Assembly: GCA_021647465.1 (NCBI GenBank)
Contig: JAKIUQ010000007.1
Span: forward strand, 62,001 to 126,000
DNA from: Emcibacter sp.
GTDB lineage: Bacteria; Pseudomonadota; Alphaproteobacteria; Sphingomonadales; Emcibacteraceae
Length of the DNA: 64,000 nucleotides
Direction: 5' to 3'
Part shown: positions 27,415-36,452 of the stretch, piece after piece
Numbering within the stretch: the stretch's first letter is position 1
Layout of the letters: every line of letters starts with the position of its first letter
Notes under the pieces: generated by a model
Told to the model about the DNA's origin: nothing
What the model saw: the letters and a program-made list of their open reading frames with translations, nothing else
The model's database searches: none
Position numbers and translations under genes: made by a program

Positions 27415-28728
27415 ATGTTCAATATTTCAAAAAGAAAATTATCTCTCGCCGCCCTGTTATCCATAACATTGGTTTTAGGGACATTATCAAATGCATTTTC
27501 CGGGGAGCCAAAAACGCCGCAAATCCAAAGCTATGGCGATGATATGATGGCCCTGAAGCAAAAGAGCGCGGTAAAACAGGCGCTCAGGCATATTGCTGAA
27601 CATGACCAGAAAACCATTGACGATATGATTATTCTAAGCGAAATTCCCGCCCCGCCGTTCAAGGAACAGAAGCGGGCGGCAAAATTCGCTCAAATGCTCC
27701 GTGATCTGGGACTTTCCGATGTTACCATAGATAATGAGGGTAACGTGCTGGCTCGCCGCAAAGGCAGGAACAGCGCCCATACCGTTGCCATCGTAGCCCA
27801 TCTTGATACAGTCTTTCCCGAAGGCACAGATGTCAGGGTCAAAATCGACGGCAATCTTTATACCGCACCGGGAATTGGCGATAACGCGCGCGGGCTGGCG
27901 GTCATTACGGCGATGGTGCGGGCCTTGAAGGCGGCGGCCATTAAAACCGATGGGGATATCCTGTTTGTCGGTTCCGTCGGCGAAGAGGGGCTGGGTGATC
28001 TTCGCGGCGTAAAATATCTGTTGCGGGAAGGCGGGCCGGGAATTGACAGCTTTATCGGCATTGACGGCGGGAATAACCGGCTGGTTTACGGCGCTGTCGG
28101 TTCCTATCGCTATCGGGTGACTTTTCATGGCCCGGGCGGGCATTCATGGGGGGCTTTTGGTACCGTAAACCCCCATCACGCCTTGGGCCGGGCCATGGAG
28201 AAAATGGCTGTGGGCGGCGTGGATATATATGCCACAGGGCCAAAGGTCAGCATCAGTGTCGGGCGTATTGGCGGCGGCACATCCATTAATTCCATCCCTT
28301 TTGAATCCTGGATGGAAGTTGATATGCGTTCGGCGACTGTCCGCAAGCTTGATGAAATGGACCGGATGTTTAAACAGGCCGTCATGACGGCTTTGAACGA
28401 AGAAAATGCCGCCCGCAGTGAAGGGCCGCCCCTGACCGTTGAAATAGCGAATATCGGTCTGCGCCCCGCCGGCAAGGGTGATGTGAAATCGGCACTTGTC
28501 CAGCGGGCGATGGCCGCCATGTCCCTGATGGGGACGACGCCCGAACTGGCTGTTTCCTCCACCGATGCGAATATCGCCATTTCAAGAGGGATGCCCGCCA
28601 TTACCATGAGCAGAGGCGGCCTTAACAAAGCCAGTCATTCCCTTCACGAAAGCTGGCAGAATACAGATGGCCATATTGCCATCCAATCCGTTCTGCTAAC
28701 GGTGCTCGCAGAAGCCGGGATATTATGA
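27415..28728 (+). CDS. Exported M20-family zinc peptidase
   Basis: 437 residues with an N-terminal signal (about 8-28). M20 metal-site motifs are visible: VAIVAHLDTVFPEG (His and Asp, about 123-136), GIGDNARG (bridging Asp), SVGEEGLGD (catalytic Glu pair), GIDGG (Asp) and SHSLHES near the C-terminus (His). A dimerisation/lid domain occupies about 225-340. The sequence resembles tripeptidase/carboxypeptidase-like M20 members. It is 18 bases after the isoaspartyl peptidase and is the last plus-strand gene before the convergent phenol operon, so it probably completes peptide breakdown. Confidence 0.9.
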   Translation: MFNISKRKLSLAALLSITLVLGTLSNAFSGEPKTPQIQSYGDDMMALKQKSAVKQALRHIAEHDQKTIDDMIILSEIPAPPFKEQKRAAKFAQMLRDLGLSDVTIDNEGNVLARRKGRNSAHTVAIVAHLDTVFPEGTDVRVKIDGNLYTAPGIGDNARGLAVITAMVRALKAAAIKTDGDILFVGSVGEEGLGDLRGVKYLLREGGPGIDSFIGIDGGNNRLVYGAVGSYRYRVTFHGPGGHSWGAFGTVNPHHALGRAMEKMAVGGVDIYATGPKVSISVGRIGGGTSINSIPFESWMEVDMRSATVRKLDEMDRMFKQAVMTALNEENAARSEGPPLTVEIANIGLRPAGKGDVKSALVQRAMAAMSLMGTTPELAVSSTDANIAISRGMPAITMSRGGLNKASHSLHESWQNTDGHIAIQSVLLTVLAEAGIL

Positions 28729-28755
28729 GACTGACATTCTTCTTGAAAGAACGCT

Positions 28756-29523
28756 TTATGTCACGCTGAAACTGACGGACCCCATATTTTGAGCTTCCAA
28801 ACGAACATGAAGGCCGGACGTCAAAGCCTCGGCAGCGGTAGCGCCGCCGGCCATGATTGTCCAACCGGCCTCAAGCCGCCCGCCATCTTCGCCCACAAGC
28901 TTTGCCGCCCCGACCAAGGCCCGCAGCGGGTGCCCCAGAACCGAGGCGGAAGACCCTATTTGCACGGCCCGTCCATCAAAGCTCATCACCATGCCAAGGT
29001 TGCTGAAATCAATATCCGGCCGCACCCACGGCCCCACAACATAAGCCGATGTGGACGTATTATCCGCCACCACATCAGGCAGATTGAACTTGAAATTCTC
29101 ATAGCGGCTGTCGATGATTTCCAGTGCGGGGGCGATCGCCTCCACAGATAACATCGCCTCGGCGGGGCTAACGATGCCTTCAAGTGGTTTTTTAAGCAGA
29201 AAGGCTATTTCAGGCTCTACGCGGGGGTGGACAAAATTCTTCAGGTCGATCTCGCCGCCATCTTCGACCAGCATGCTATTGGTCAGGCGGCCCCAGATCA
29301 TCTCATCAAGACCCATCTGGATCATTTTTGCGCGAGATGTAAAACCCATTTTGACGCCAACCTGTTTTTGCCCGCGATCATAGCGGCGCTGCACAGAGAG
29401 ACGCTGTACCTCATAAGCCTGCGCCAATGTCAGGTCTTTGCCCGTTTCGGAAAGCTGCGGTATGGCCTTGGCATAGCGTGAGGCATCATCAACAAATTCT
29501 GCAATTGCGTTCAAATCCATCAT
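28756..29523 (-). CDS. dmpH: 4-Oxalocrotonate decarboxylase (DmpH-like)
   Basis: 255 residues of the hydratase/decarboxylase (fumarylacetoacetase-like) family. The segment IDSRYENFKFNL (about 138-149) is the version characteristic of DmpH/XylI decarboxylases, whereas the paralogue at 31494 carries the hydratase version. Mg2+ ligands are expected in HPRVEPEIAF (about 99-108). It decarboxylates 2-oxo-3-hexenedioate to 2-hydroxypentadienoate in the dehydrogenative branch of meta-cleavage. Its start overlaps the aldolase stop (ATGA). It is the last gene of the operon; no dmpI-like tautomerase follows. Confidence 0.88.
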   Translation of the reverse strand: MMDLNAIAEFVDDASRYAKAIPQLSETGKDLTLAQAYEVQRLSVQRRYDRGQKQVGVKMGFTSRAKMIQMGLDEMIWGRLTNSMLVEDGGEIDLKNFVHPRVEPEIAFLLKKPLEGIVSPAEAMLSVEAIAPALEIIDSRYENFKFNLPDVVADNTSTSAYVVGPWVRPDIDFSNLGMVMSFDGRAVQIGSSASVLGHPLRALVGAAKLVGEDGGRLEAGWTIMAGGATAAEALTSGLHVRLEAQNMGSVSFSVT

Positions 29524-30551
29524 AGGGCTTTTCCTTGTTCTTTTTGTTTTAATAAATCCAGGGCAACATCAACGATCATATCTTCCTGACCACCGACCAT
29601 TTTTCGCGCGCCAAGTTCCACGAGAATTTCCCTTGTATCAAGGCCATACATATCTGCCGCCGTTTCCGCATGACGCAGGAAAGAGCTATAAACCCCCGCA
29701 TAACCAAGGCTCAGGGTTTCCCTGTCGACCCGAACCGGCCTGTCTTGTAACGGGCGCACCAGATTTTCCGCCGCATCCATTAATTTGTATAAATCACAGC
29801 CATGGTTCCAGCCCATGCGATCCGCCGCTGCGATAAAAACCTCAAGCGGCGCATTCCCGGCTCCGGCCCCCATACCGGTTAAGCTGGCATCAACGCGAAT
29901 GGCCCCATTTTGAACGGCGGCTATACTATTGGCCACCCCAAGGCTTAAATTATGATGGGCATGAATGCCCCGCTGGGTTTCGGGGTCCAGAATCTTGTCA
30001 AAGGCCTTTAATCGGGCGGCAATATCATCCATATTCTGCGCGCCGCCGCTATCAACCACATAAACCGTGGTCGCGCCGTAACTTTCCATAAGCTTTGCCT
30101 GCCGGGCCAAATGATCCGGCTCTATCATATGAGACATCATCAAAAATCCGATGGTATCCATACCCATCTCGCGGGCCTTTTCAATATGCTGTTTCGAAAC
30201 ATCGGCTTCGGTACAATGGGTGGCAATACGTACAGATCGCACGCCCAGATCATAAGCATGACGCAGGTCTGTAACCGTACCAATACCCGGCAAAAGCAAC
30301 GTGGTCAGAACCGCCTTGTCGAGAACCTCTGCCACTGCTTCGAGCCATTCCCAATCCGTATGCGCGCCAAAACCATAATTAAAACTTGATCCGTTCAGGC
30401 CGTCACCGTGGGCCACTTCAATGGCATCCACGCCTGCCTCATCAAGGGCGCGGGCAATATCCCGCACATGATCAATGCCATACATATGACGGATCGCATG
30501 CATGCCGTCCCGCAGGGTCACATCCTGAATATAAAGTTTTTTATCGGTCAT
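29520..30551 (-). CDS. dmpG: 4-Hydroxy-2-oxovalerate aldolase
   Basis: 343 residues. The DRE-TIM barrel motif is visible as DVTLRDGMHAIRH (about 9-21), giving the catalytic Arg-Asp, and the metal-binding HxH is in GIHAHHNLSLGVAN (about 195-208). It cleaves 4-hydroxy-2-oxovalerate to pyruvate and acetaldehyde, channelling acetaldehyde to the partner dehydrogenase encoded immediately upstream. Four-base overlaps with both neighbours (ATGA) indicate translational coupling, consistent with formation of the DmpFG complex. Confidence 0.95.
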   Translation of the reverse strand: MTDKKLYIQDVTLRDGMHAIRHMYGIDHVRDIARALDEAGVDAIEVAHGDGLNGSSFNYGFGAHTDWEWLEAVAEVLDKAVLTTLLLPGIGTVTDLRHAYDLGVRSVRIATHCTEADVSKQHIEKAREMGMDTIGFLMMSHMIEPDHLARQAKLMESYGATTVYVVDSGGAQNMDDIAARLKAFDKILDPETQRGIHAHHNLSLGVANSIAAVQNGAIRVDASLTGMGAGAGNAPLEVFIAAADRMGWNHGCDLYKLMDAAENLVRPLQDRPVRVDRETLSLGYAGVYSSFLRHAETAADMYGLDTREILVELGARKMVGGQEDMIVDVALDLLKQKEQGKAL

Positions 30552-31483
30552 GCTGCGGCTCCAAATTTCAGGGCGGCCAGTTTTTCTGCGGTGCCCAGTG
30601 CGGCAGAGGTCATGATATCCAGATTTCCGGCATAGGCGGGCAAATAATGGGCCGCGCCCTCGACTTCCAGATATATGGACGATTTGATACCTTCAAATTC
30701 GCCGTAGCCCGGAATTTTAAGGGGATTGTTAGAGCCAAACCGTTCAAATTGCACCTTCTGTTTCAGGCGGTAACCGGGGACATAGGATTGGACTTCCTTC
30801 ACCATATCCATGATTGATTTTTCAATTTCTGCTTCAGGTGCCATTTCGCTCAGGGTAAAGACGGTATCGCGCATCAACATTGGCGGTTCCGCAGGATTTA
30901 AGATAATAATTGCCTTGCCTTTTCCGGCGCCGCCAACCTTTTCAATGGCAAGGCGCGTGGTTTCGGTAAATTCATCAATATTCGCCCGCGTGCCCGGCCC
31001 CGCTGATTTGGAGGAAATACTGGCAATAATTTCAGCATAATGAACTTTTGCCACGCGGCTGACCGCGGCCACTATTGGAATTGTCGCCTGCCCGCCGCAT
31101 GTCACCATATTGACATTAGGCTCGTTCAAATTCTGATCCATATTCACCACCGGCACGGTGTAGGGGCCAATAGCCGCCGGGGTCAGATCCACGATGATTT
31201 TTCCCGCCGCGCGGCACACCGCATCATGATGCTTATGGGCATAAGCCGATGTGGCATCAAAAATAATTTTAATGTCTTTCCATACATCCAGTTTCTGCAG
31301 GCCTTCGATGCCATCAGATGATATGGCGACCCCCATGCGCGCGGCCCGCGCCAAGCCATCGGATGTGGGATCAACCCCGACCATGGCCCCCATTGTCAGA
31401 ACATCACTGGTGCGCATTATCTTGATCATCAAATCAGTCCCGATATTTCCCGGGCCAATGATGGCTGTTTTTACCTTAGTCAT
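30548..31483 (-). CDS. dmpF: Acetaldehyde dehydrogenase (acylating)
   Basis: 311 residues from the ATG at 31483, preceded by AAAGG seven bases upstream; an in-frame TTG at 31501 would overlap the hydratase stop. The NAD-binding Rossmann motif is AIIGPGNIGTDLM (about 7-19) and the catalytic cysteine sits in MVTCGGQATIP (about residue 127). It converts acetaldehyde and CoA to acetyl-CoA while bound to the DmpG aldolase. Confidence 0.95.
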   Translation of the reverse strand: MTKVKTAIIGPGNIGTDLMIKIMRTSDVLTMGAMVGVDPTSDGLARAARMGVAISSDGIEGLQKLDVWKDIKIIFDATSAYAHKHHDAVCRAAGKIIVDLTPAAIGPYTVPVVNMDQNLNEPNVNMVTCGGQATIPIVAAVSRVAKVHYAEIIASISSKSAGPGTRANIDEFTETTRLAIEKVGGAGKGKAIIILNPAEPPMLMRDTVFTLSEMAPEAEIEKSIMDMVKEVQSYVPGYRLKQKVQFERFGSNNPLKIPGYGEFEGIKSSIYLEVEGAAHYLPAYAGNLDIMTSAALGTAEKLAALKFGAAA

Positions 31484-31493
31484 CTTTTTACCT

Positions 31494-32285
31494 TTATACA
31501 AAAGTAGCTCTGACCGAGCCCAATCCTGCTATACGAAGTTCATAAACGCCGGAGCCTTTAACGCTGACCATGGGGCCAAGGGCGCCAGACAGGATCGTAT
31601 CGCCCGCCTTCAAAGGACGTCCGGCCACCACCATGGTTTTTGCCAGCCATAGCGTTGCATTAAGCGGATTACCAAGGCATGCGGCCCCGGCTCCCGTGGA
31701 AATCGGCTCGCCCCGATGTTCAATCACCATGCCGCACAGATGCAGATCAATTTCTGACAATTGGCGGGGCTCAGTACCCAAAATATACAAGCCGGACGAG
31801 GCATTATCTGCCACCGTATCCATGATTTTTATGTCCCAATCCGCAATACGGCTGTCAACGATTTCAATGGCGGCTACGGCATAATCAATGGCCTGCATAA
31901 CATCCGTAATGGTCATATTTTCTTGGGAAAGGTCACCTTTAAGAATAAAGGCAATCTCGCCTTCGACCTTGGGCTGCATCAAACGATTTAGCGGGATATC
32001 TTCACCATCCACATAAGCCATATCCGCATAAAGCATGCCAAAATCCGGCTGACCAACGCCAAGCTGTTTCTGCACAGATTTCGCGGTCAGACCAATTTTG
32101 CGGCCCACCAGCCTGCGGCCCTGATCAAGCCAATATTTTGTATTTATTTCCTGAATGGCATAGCCCGCCGCCACATCATTCGCATCAATAAAATCATGAG
32201 GCGCAGGGCAGGGCACTTTATTCTCATGGGAATGCCGCAGCATTTCTGCAGCCTTGGCCAAATCCGCCTGACTGGTTTTTGTCAT
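31494..32285 (-). CDS. dmpE: 2-Oxopent-4-enoate hydratase
   Basis: 263 residues. Same superfamily as the decarboxylase at 28756, but it carries the hydratase-type segment VDSRIADWDIKIMDTVADNA (about 141-160) and GRKIGLTAKSVQKQLGV (about 61-77). It hydrates 2-hydroxypenta-2,4-dienoate to 4-hydroxy-2-oxovalerate, the substrate of the downstream aldolase. It lies 9 bases after the semialdehyde dehydrogenase and 10 bases before the acylating dehydrogenase ATG. Confidence 0.93.
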   Translation of the reverse strand: MTKTSQADLAKAAEMLRHSHENKVPCPAPHDFIDANDVAAGYAIQEINTKYWLDQGRRLVGRKIGLTAKSVQKQLGVGQPDFGMLYADMAYVDGEDIPLNRLMQPKVEGEIAFILKGDLSQENMTITDVMQAIDYAVAAIEIVDSRIADWDIKIMDTVADNASSGLYILGTEPRQLSEIDLHLCGMVIEHRGEPISTGAGAACLGNPLNATLWLAKTMVVAGRPLKAGDTILSGALGPMVSVKGSGVYELRIAGLGSVRATFV

Positions 32286-32294
32286 ATCTTATCC

Positions 32295-33761
32295 TTAGAG
32301 TTTCACGCAGATATTGCGCATTTCTGTATAAAATTCGAGGCCATGCACCCCGCCTTCGCGGCCTATACCAGATTGCTTTGACCCACCGAATGCTGTTCTC
32401 AAATCGCGCAGGAACCAGCTGTTAACCCAAGTGATGCCACTTTCGATCTGCCCGGCGACACGATGTGCTTTGGAAAGATTCTCCGTCCAGATACTGCTGG
32501 CCAGACCATAAACCGTATCATTGGCACGGGCGATCACTTCATCCTCATCATCAAAAGGCGAAATATGGCAACAAGGACCAAATATTTCTTCGCGCATAAT
32601 CGGGCTATCATCATCAAGTCCCGTCCAGATAGTTGGTTCAACCCATGCGCCGTTTGATAGGACGCCCGCCATATGAGGCACACCGCCGCCCGTGATAATA
32701 TTGGCGCCCAGATTTTTGGCGAGCTCATAATAACCCAACACTTTTTCCTGATGTTCCTTGCTGATTAATGGCCCCATATTGGACGCCTCGTCATCTGGCG
32801 CACCAAGCTTTAATCCTTCCGCACCAGATTTAAGGCGGGCAACAAATTCATCAAATACAGGGCGTTCAACATAAACCCGTTCTGTCCCCAAACAAACCTG
32901 ACCACAATTGACAAAAGCCGACCGCATCACGCCTTCGATAGCCTTATCCATATCGCAGTCCGCAAAAACAATTGCCGGATTTTTTCCGCCAAGCTCCATG
33001 GAGACATCGCGCATACCCTCCGCAGCCGCCTTCATAATGGCGGTGCCGGTACTTGTCTCACCCGTAAAGGTAATGGCGTCCACATCAGGATGTTCGGTCA
33101 GATACGCGCCGGCACTATTGGGCCCAAAGCCATTGACCACATTGTAAACGCCCGGCGGCACACCTGCCTCATTCATCACATCCCCGAGTAATGAGGTGGT
33201 CAGCGGGGTTTCTTCCGAGGGTTTCACCACCACCACATTACCGCAGGCCAGAGCAGGCCCCACTTTCCATGTCATCAAAAGCAGCGGCAGGTTCCACGGA
33301 GAGATGACCGCAACAACCCCTTTGGGCGTACGAATGGCATAATTCAAGGCCCCGGCCCCATCCGGCGTTGCCATGGTAAAGGCCTCCGCCGGTTCATTCT
33401 TGATGACCTCGGCAAAAGCCTTAAAATTGGCGGCCCCGCGCGGAATATCAATATGACGCGCCAGTGATTTGGGCTTGCCGGTATCCTTGCATTCCGCGTC
33501 CAGAAATTCATCAAAGCGGGCATTAATTCCATCAGCAACTTTTATGAGGATGGCAATCCGTTCCTCGGTGGTCATCTTGCCCCAGGGGCCGCGCAATGCA
33601 TCCTTTGCCGCCATAACCGCCGCATCCACTTCCGGCTTTAGTCCTTCATGCACCTCACAGATCACAGAGCCATCAACCGGGTTGATATTCTGAAACTTTT
33701 TACCGGACGTCCCCGGCGTATAGTCGCCATTGATAAAATGCATCACTGCCTTGTTTGACAT
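32295..33761 (-). CDS. dmpC: 2-Hydroxymuconic semialdehyde dehydrogenase
   Basis: 488-residue NAD-dependent aldehyde dehydrogenase. The catalytic Glu is in MELGGKNP (about residue 256) and the catalytic Cys in NCGQVCLGTERVYVE (about 288-292). The sequence and position directly after catechol 2,3-dioxygenase identify it as the dehydrogenase that oxidises the ring-cleavage product to 2-hydroxymuconate. As no hydrolase of the DmpD type is present, this dehydrogenative route is the only lower branch encoded here. Confidence 0.94.
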   Translation of the reverse strand: MSNKAVMHFINGDYTPGTSGKKFQNINPVDGSVICEVHEGLKPEVDAAVMAAKDALRGPWGKMTTEERIAILIKVADGINARFDEFLDAECKDTGKPKSLARHIDIPRGAANFKAFAEVIKNEPAEAFTMATPDGAGALNYAIRTPKGVVAVISPWNLPLLLMTWKVGPALACGNVVVVKPSEETPLTTSLLGDVMNEAGVPPGVYNVVNGFGPNSAGAYLTEHPDVDAITFTGETSTGTAIMKAAAEGMRDVSMELGGKNPAIVFADCDMDKAIEGVMRSAFVNCGQVCLGTERVYVERPVFDEFVARLKSGAEGLKLGAPDDEASNMGPLISKEHQEKVLGYYELAKNLGANIITGGGVPHMAGVLSNGAWVEPTIWTGLDDDSPIMREEIFGPCCHISPFDDEDEVIARANDTVYGLASSIWTENLSKAHRVAGQIESGITWVNSWFLRDLRTAFGGSKQSGIGREGGVHGLEFYTEMRNICVKL

Positions 33762-33780
33762 TCTATGTCCTTATTTTAAT

Positions 33781-34707
33781 TTAAGTCACAACCGTCATGA
33801 AACGGTCATTCAGTTCACGCTCGTAATAGAAAATAGCCTTGCCAACAGAGCTTGCCTGCCAAACCCGAAGAGGATTATCGGGATAATAGGCATAGCCCCC
33901 CGAAAATACCTCGTTTCGGTTGCCGCTGGGGTCAAAGAAATAGATGGTCTGGCCGCGCGTGATCCCATGACGTGTCGGGCCAATGTCCCGCGAAATATCA
34001 TAGCGGGTCATGATATCCGCCGCATCGCGCAGCGACGTCCAGTCTTCCACCAGAAAGGATACATGATGTAATTTTCCATCTTCCTCATGGCGAACAAGCG
34101 CCAGATCATGGGCCTTGTTACTGCTGGTGAGAAACAGGGCGATGATCATGCCCGTATCATCATCAACAACCACTTCGGATGTGCTGAAGCCCAAAATATC
34201 TTCAAAGACTTTCTTCGTCCCATCAATGTCCCCGCCGTACAGCAGGCAATGATCAAACCGCAAAGCTTTCATACCGCGCGGGTCCAACTGGGAAACATCC
34301 GGGTTATTGGTCATGGGGCCGTTATCGGACAATTCCATATCAACATAAAGATCAAACCGGTGGCCCGTTGGGGCCATAAAACTGATCCTGCGCCCAACCC
34401 CCGGTTGCTCGCCTGCGGCAATAGCTGTCACTTCAAAGCCCTGCCCCCGCAGTTTTTCTTCATATTCATCCAGACAGGCTTCACTGCTGACCTTGAAGGC
34501 CATCATATCAAGGCCTGCTTCCTCACATTCCCTCAATATAATACTGTGTCGGTCAAATTCATCATAGGCCTTGAGATACACACGGCCATCCGCCTCGGTG
34601 CCGACCATTTCCAGACCAATTCTATCCCGGTAATGAATGATAGCTTCCGCCATATCCAATACCCGTATCTGTACAAACCCCGGACGTAAGACTCCACTTA
34701 TTGCCAT
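33781..34707 (-). CDS. dmpB: Catechol 2,3-dioxygenase
   Basis: 308-residue extradiol dioxygenase with two vicinal-oxygen-chelate domains. Iron ligands can be placed at H153 (RFDHCLLYG), H214 (KLHHVSF) and E266 (GNRNEVF); the conserved H200 and H247-type residues near the active site are also visible (NKAHDLAL, TRHGITRG). It cleaves catechol between C2 and C3 to 2-hydroxymuconic semialdehyde. Its start overlaps the ferredoxin gene by 10 bases and follows an AGGAGA site. Confidence 0.96.
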   Translation of the reverse strand: MAISGVLRPGFVQIRVLDMAEAIIHYRDRIGLEMVGTEADGRVYLKAYDEFDRHSIILRECEEAGLDMMAFKVSSEACLDEYEEKLRGQGFEVTAIAAGEQPGVGRRISFMAPTGHRFDLYVDMELSDNGPMTNNPDVSQLDPRGMKALRFDHCLLYGGDIDGTKKVFEDILGFSTSEVVVDDDTGMIIALFLTSSNKAHDLALVRHEEDGKLHHVSFLVEDWTSLRDAADIMTRYDISRDIGPTRHGITRGQTIYFFDPSGNRNEVFSGGYAYYPDNPLRVWQASSVGKAIFYYERELNDRFMTVVT

Positions 34708-35006
34708 TTCCTGTCTCCTTTTATGTTAACCGTTATCACCATATCACTTTTGGGAAACGTCTTGCATGCCAGCGTAAAATTCATATCTTTTTCCATAGCT
34801 GAAACATGCTTTATGCTCATTTTTCCCGTTTCAAATTTACCCTTTAATACCCTTATTTTACACACCCCGCAGCCGCCCTGACGGCATCCTGCAGGAACTT
34901 CTTTTTGACCGTAGCGCGCCAGGCCACTCAACAATGATTCATCTTCCCGGCAGGTCATAATCTTATCAGACCCCTGTATGCTGATCTGAAACCCTTTTTT
35001 CGTCAT
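34698..35006 (-). CDS. dmpQ: Chloroplast-type 2Fe-2S ferredoxin (DmpQ/XylT-like)
   Basis: 102 residues. The cluster cysteines are seen in PAGCRQGGCGVCKIRVL (about 40-56) and in TLACKTFP (about 85). In phenol and xylene pathways this small ferredoxin re-reduces the active-site iron of catechol 2,3-dioxygenase after oxidative inactivation. Its place immediately before the dioxygenase fits that job. It overlaps the reductase gene by four bases. Confidence 0.92.
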   Translation of the reverse strand: MTKKGFQISIQGSDKIMTCREDESLLSGLARYGQKEVPAGCRQGGCGVCKIRVLKGKFETGKMSIKHVSAMEKDMNFTLACKTFPKSDMVITVNIKGDRKWQ

Positions 35007-36061
35007 ATTCTTTTGAACAATGGGGAACGCTTGTCACCGCCGCCATCTGCTTTGCTCAGGAATTTTTCACAATAGATGTCATTTTCAAACAAGCGGCCCT
35101 TCATCAACGCCCGGATTGAAGCCTCAATCATCGGCGGCGGCCCGCACAGATAAGCCTGATGACCCGCAAAGGAGCCGTCGAAATAGCGTTCCGCTGCTTC
35201 ATGAACATAACCGACTTCACCACCCCAGTCGTCCCCGGCCTTTTTCTCTGACAAAGCCGGAATGTAAGAAAAATTTTCATGTTTTTCTGCAAGTTCTTCA
35301 AAATATTTCTGATAATATAAATCCGCAGCGGCCCTGACCCCGTGAAACAGGGTTATCTTTTCCCCGTATCCCGCCTTCAGCAATTCCTCAATCATGGATT
35401 TTGGACTGGATAGCCCAGTACCGCCGGCAATGAAGATCATCGGTTTATTCTGTGACTTACGCACGAAAAAATGTCCGTAGGGGGCAGAAAAAGATAATAT
35501 ATCCCCCACGACAAGTTCATTATGCAGGTAATTTGTCCCTTGCCCCCCTTCAACCAGACGCACATGAAGTTCAATATGATCAGAATTATCCGGGGAATTG
35601 GCAATGGAAAAAGCTCTTGGCCCATCCACAGCAGGAATGTCGAGCTGAATATACTGTCCTGCCTGAAAATCAACTTCCTCGTCCAGAGAAATAATAATTT
35701 TTTTCACATCCGGTGTTAGGTCAACGACTTCGGAAACGGTTCCCTTATAATCTTTTATGGCCAGATATTCAGCATCTTCATCTTCTTCGATATCCGCCTC
35801 GATCACCACATCGCTTTGCAGCGTGCAGACGCAGGCCAAAGCCTTGCCTTCATCCCGTTCAAAATCCATCAGCGCGAACGGCGAGGCATCCCCCAGATCA
35901 ACATCCCCTTCAACAACCTCGACTTTACAGGTACTGCACAGCCCGTGATTACATTGGTAAGGAATATAAATCCCGGCCCGAAGGCACGCATCCAGAATGG
36001 TTTGTCCCTCTTCGACCTCAAGGACCTCGCCAATGGGTTCTATGGTAAGCGCGTAACTCAT
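35003..36061 (-). CDS. dmpP: Phenol hydroxylase reductase component P5
   Basis: 352 residues: an N-terminal 2Fe-2S domain with CxxxxCxxC in YQCNHGLCSTCKVEV (about 34-48) and a fourth Cys near residue 80 (ALACVC), then an FAD domain (RAFSIANSP, about 150-158) and an NAD(P)-binding domain (FIAGGTGLSSPKSM, about 218-231). It transfers electrons from NADH to the diiron hydroxylase. The start shares one base with the stop of the preceding dmpO gene. Confidence 0.95.
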   Translation of the reverse strand: MSYALTIEPIGEVLEVEEGQTILDACLRAGIYIPYQCNHGLCSTCKVEVVEGDVDLGDASPFALMDFERDEGKALACVCTLQSDVVIEADIEEDEDAEYLAIKDYKGTVSEVVDLTPDVKKIIISLDEEVDFQAGQYIQLDIPAVDGPRAFSIANSPDNSDHIELHVRLVEGGQGTNYLHNELVVGDILSFSAPYGHFFVRKSQNKPMIFIAGGTGLSSPKSMIEELLKAGYGEKITLFHGVRAAADLYYQKYFEELAEKHENFSYIPALSEKKAGDDWGGEVGYVHEAAERYFDGSFAGHQAYLCGPPPMIEASIRALMKGRLFENDIYCEKFLSKADGGGDKRSPLFKRI

Positions 36062-36420
36062 CAGCTATGGCTGCCTTCTATGCCATCGAGCCCCGGCGTC
36101 CAGAAACGCAGGAGAGACTTATGGCCAAAGCCGTTATCGGCAAGGCTTTTGCCCATATCAGGCGTGAAATCTTCCTGATCCAGCGTCCATGTCACCTCAT
36201 CCCAGTTGATTTCCTGAAAATCGGGGTGTTTGTTATAAACACCGGGCAAAACCTCCTGCACCAATGCCGCAAAGGGCATTTCAGGGGGCAGAGGCAGACA
36301 GGCCGGCGCACAAAACAGCAAATGCTGTTCCCAGTTAAAGTAAGTCAACTGGTTGCCATGAAAATTTTCAACTTTATCCAATGGCTCAAATTCATATTTT
36401 CCGATGGAAGCTACAGACAT
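36061..36420 (-). CDS. dmpO: Phenol hydroxylase P4 component (DmpO-like)
   Basis: 119 residues. The sequence (VASIGKYEFEPLDKVENFHGNQ and the PLPPEMPFAALVQEVLPG segment) matches the phenol hydroxylase gamma-type subunit. It belongs to the (alpha-beta-gamma)2 hydroxylase complex. It is located between the large subunit and the reductase, exactly as in dmpKLMNOP. Confidence 0.9.
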   Translation of the reverse strand: MSVASIGKYEFEPLDKVENFHGNQLTYFNWEQHLLFCAPACLPLPPEMPFAALVQEVLPGVYNKHPDFQEINWDEVTWTLDQEDFTPDMGKSLADNGFGHKSLLRFWTPGLDGIEGSHS

Positions 36421-36452
36421 CTCATCAATCCTTATCTAATATATTTTCAGGT

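Noticed and set aside
28176..28628. 150-codon minus-strand frame beneath the M20 peptidase gene
   Set aside because: No family match and wholly inside a gene with complete metal-site motifs.
28729..28755. Space after dmpH examined for a 4-oxalocrotonate tautomerase
   Set aside because: Only 27 bases separate the gene ends, so the roughly 60-codon tautomerase cannot be present.
34087..34689. 200-codon plus-strand frame
   Set aside because: Antisense to catechol 2,3-dioxygenase, which has all metal ligands; no ribosome binding site or known motif.
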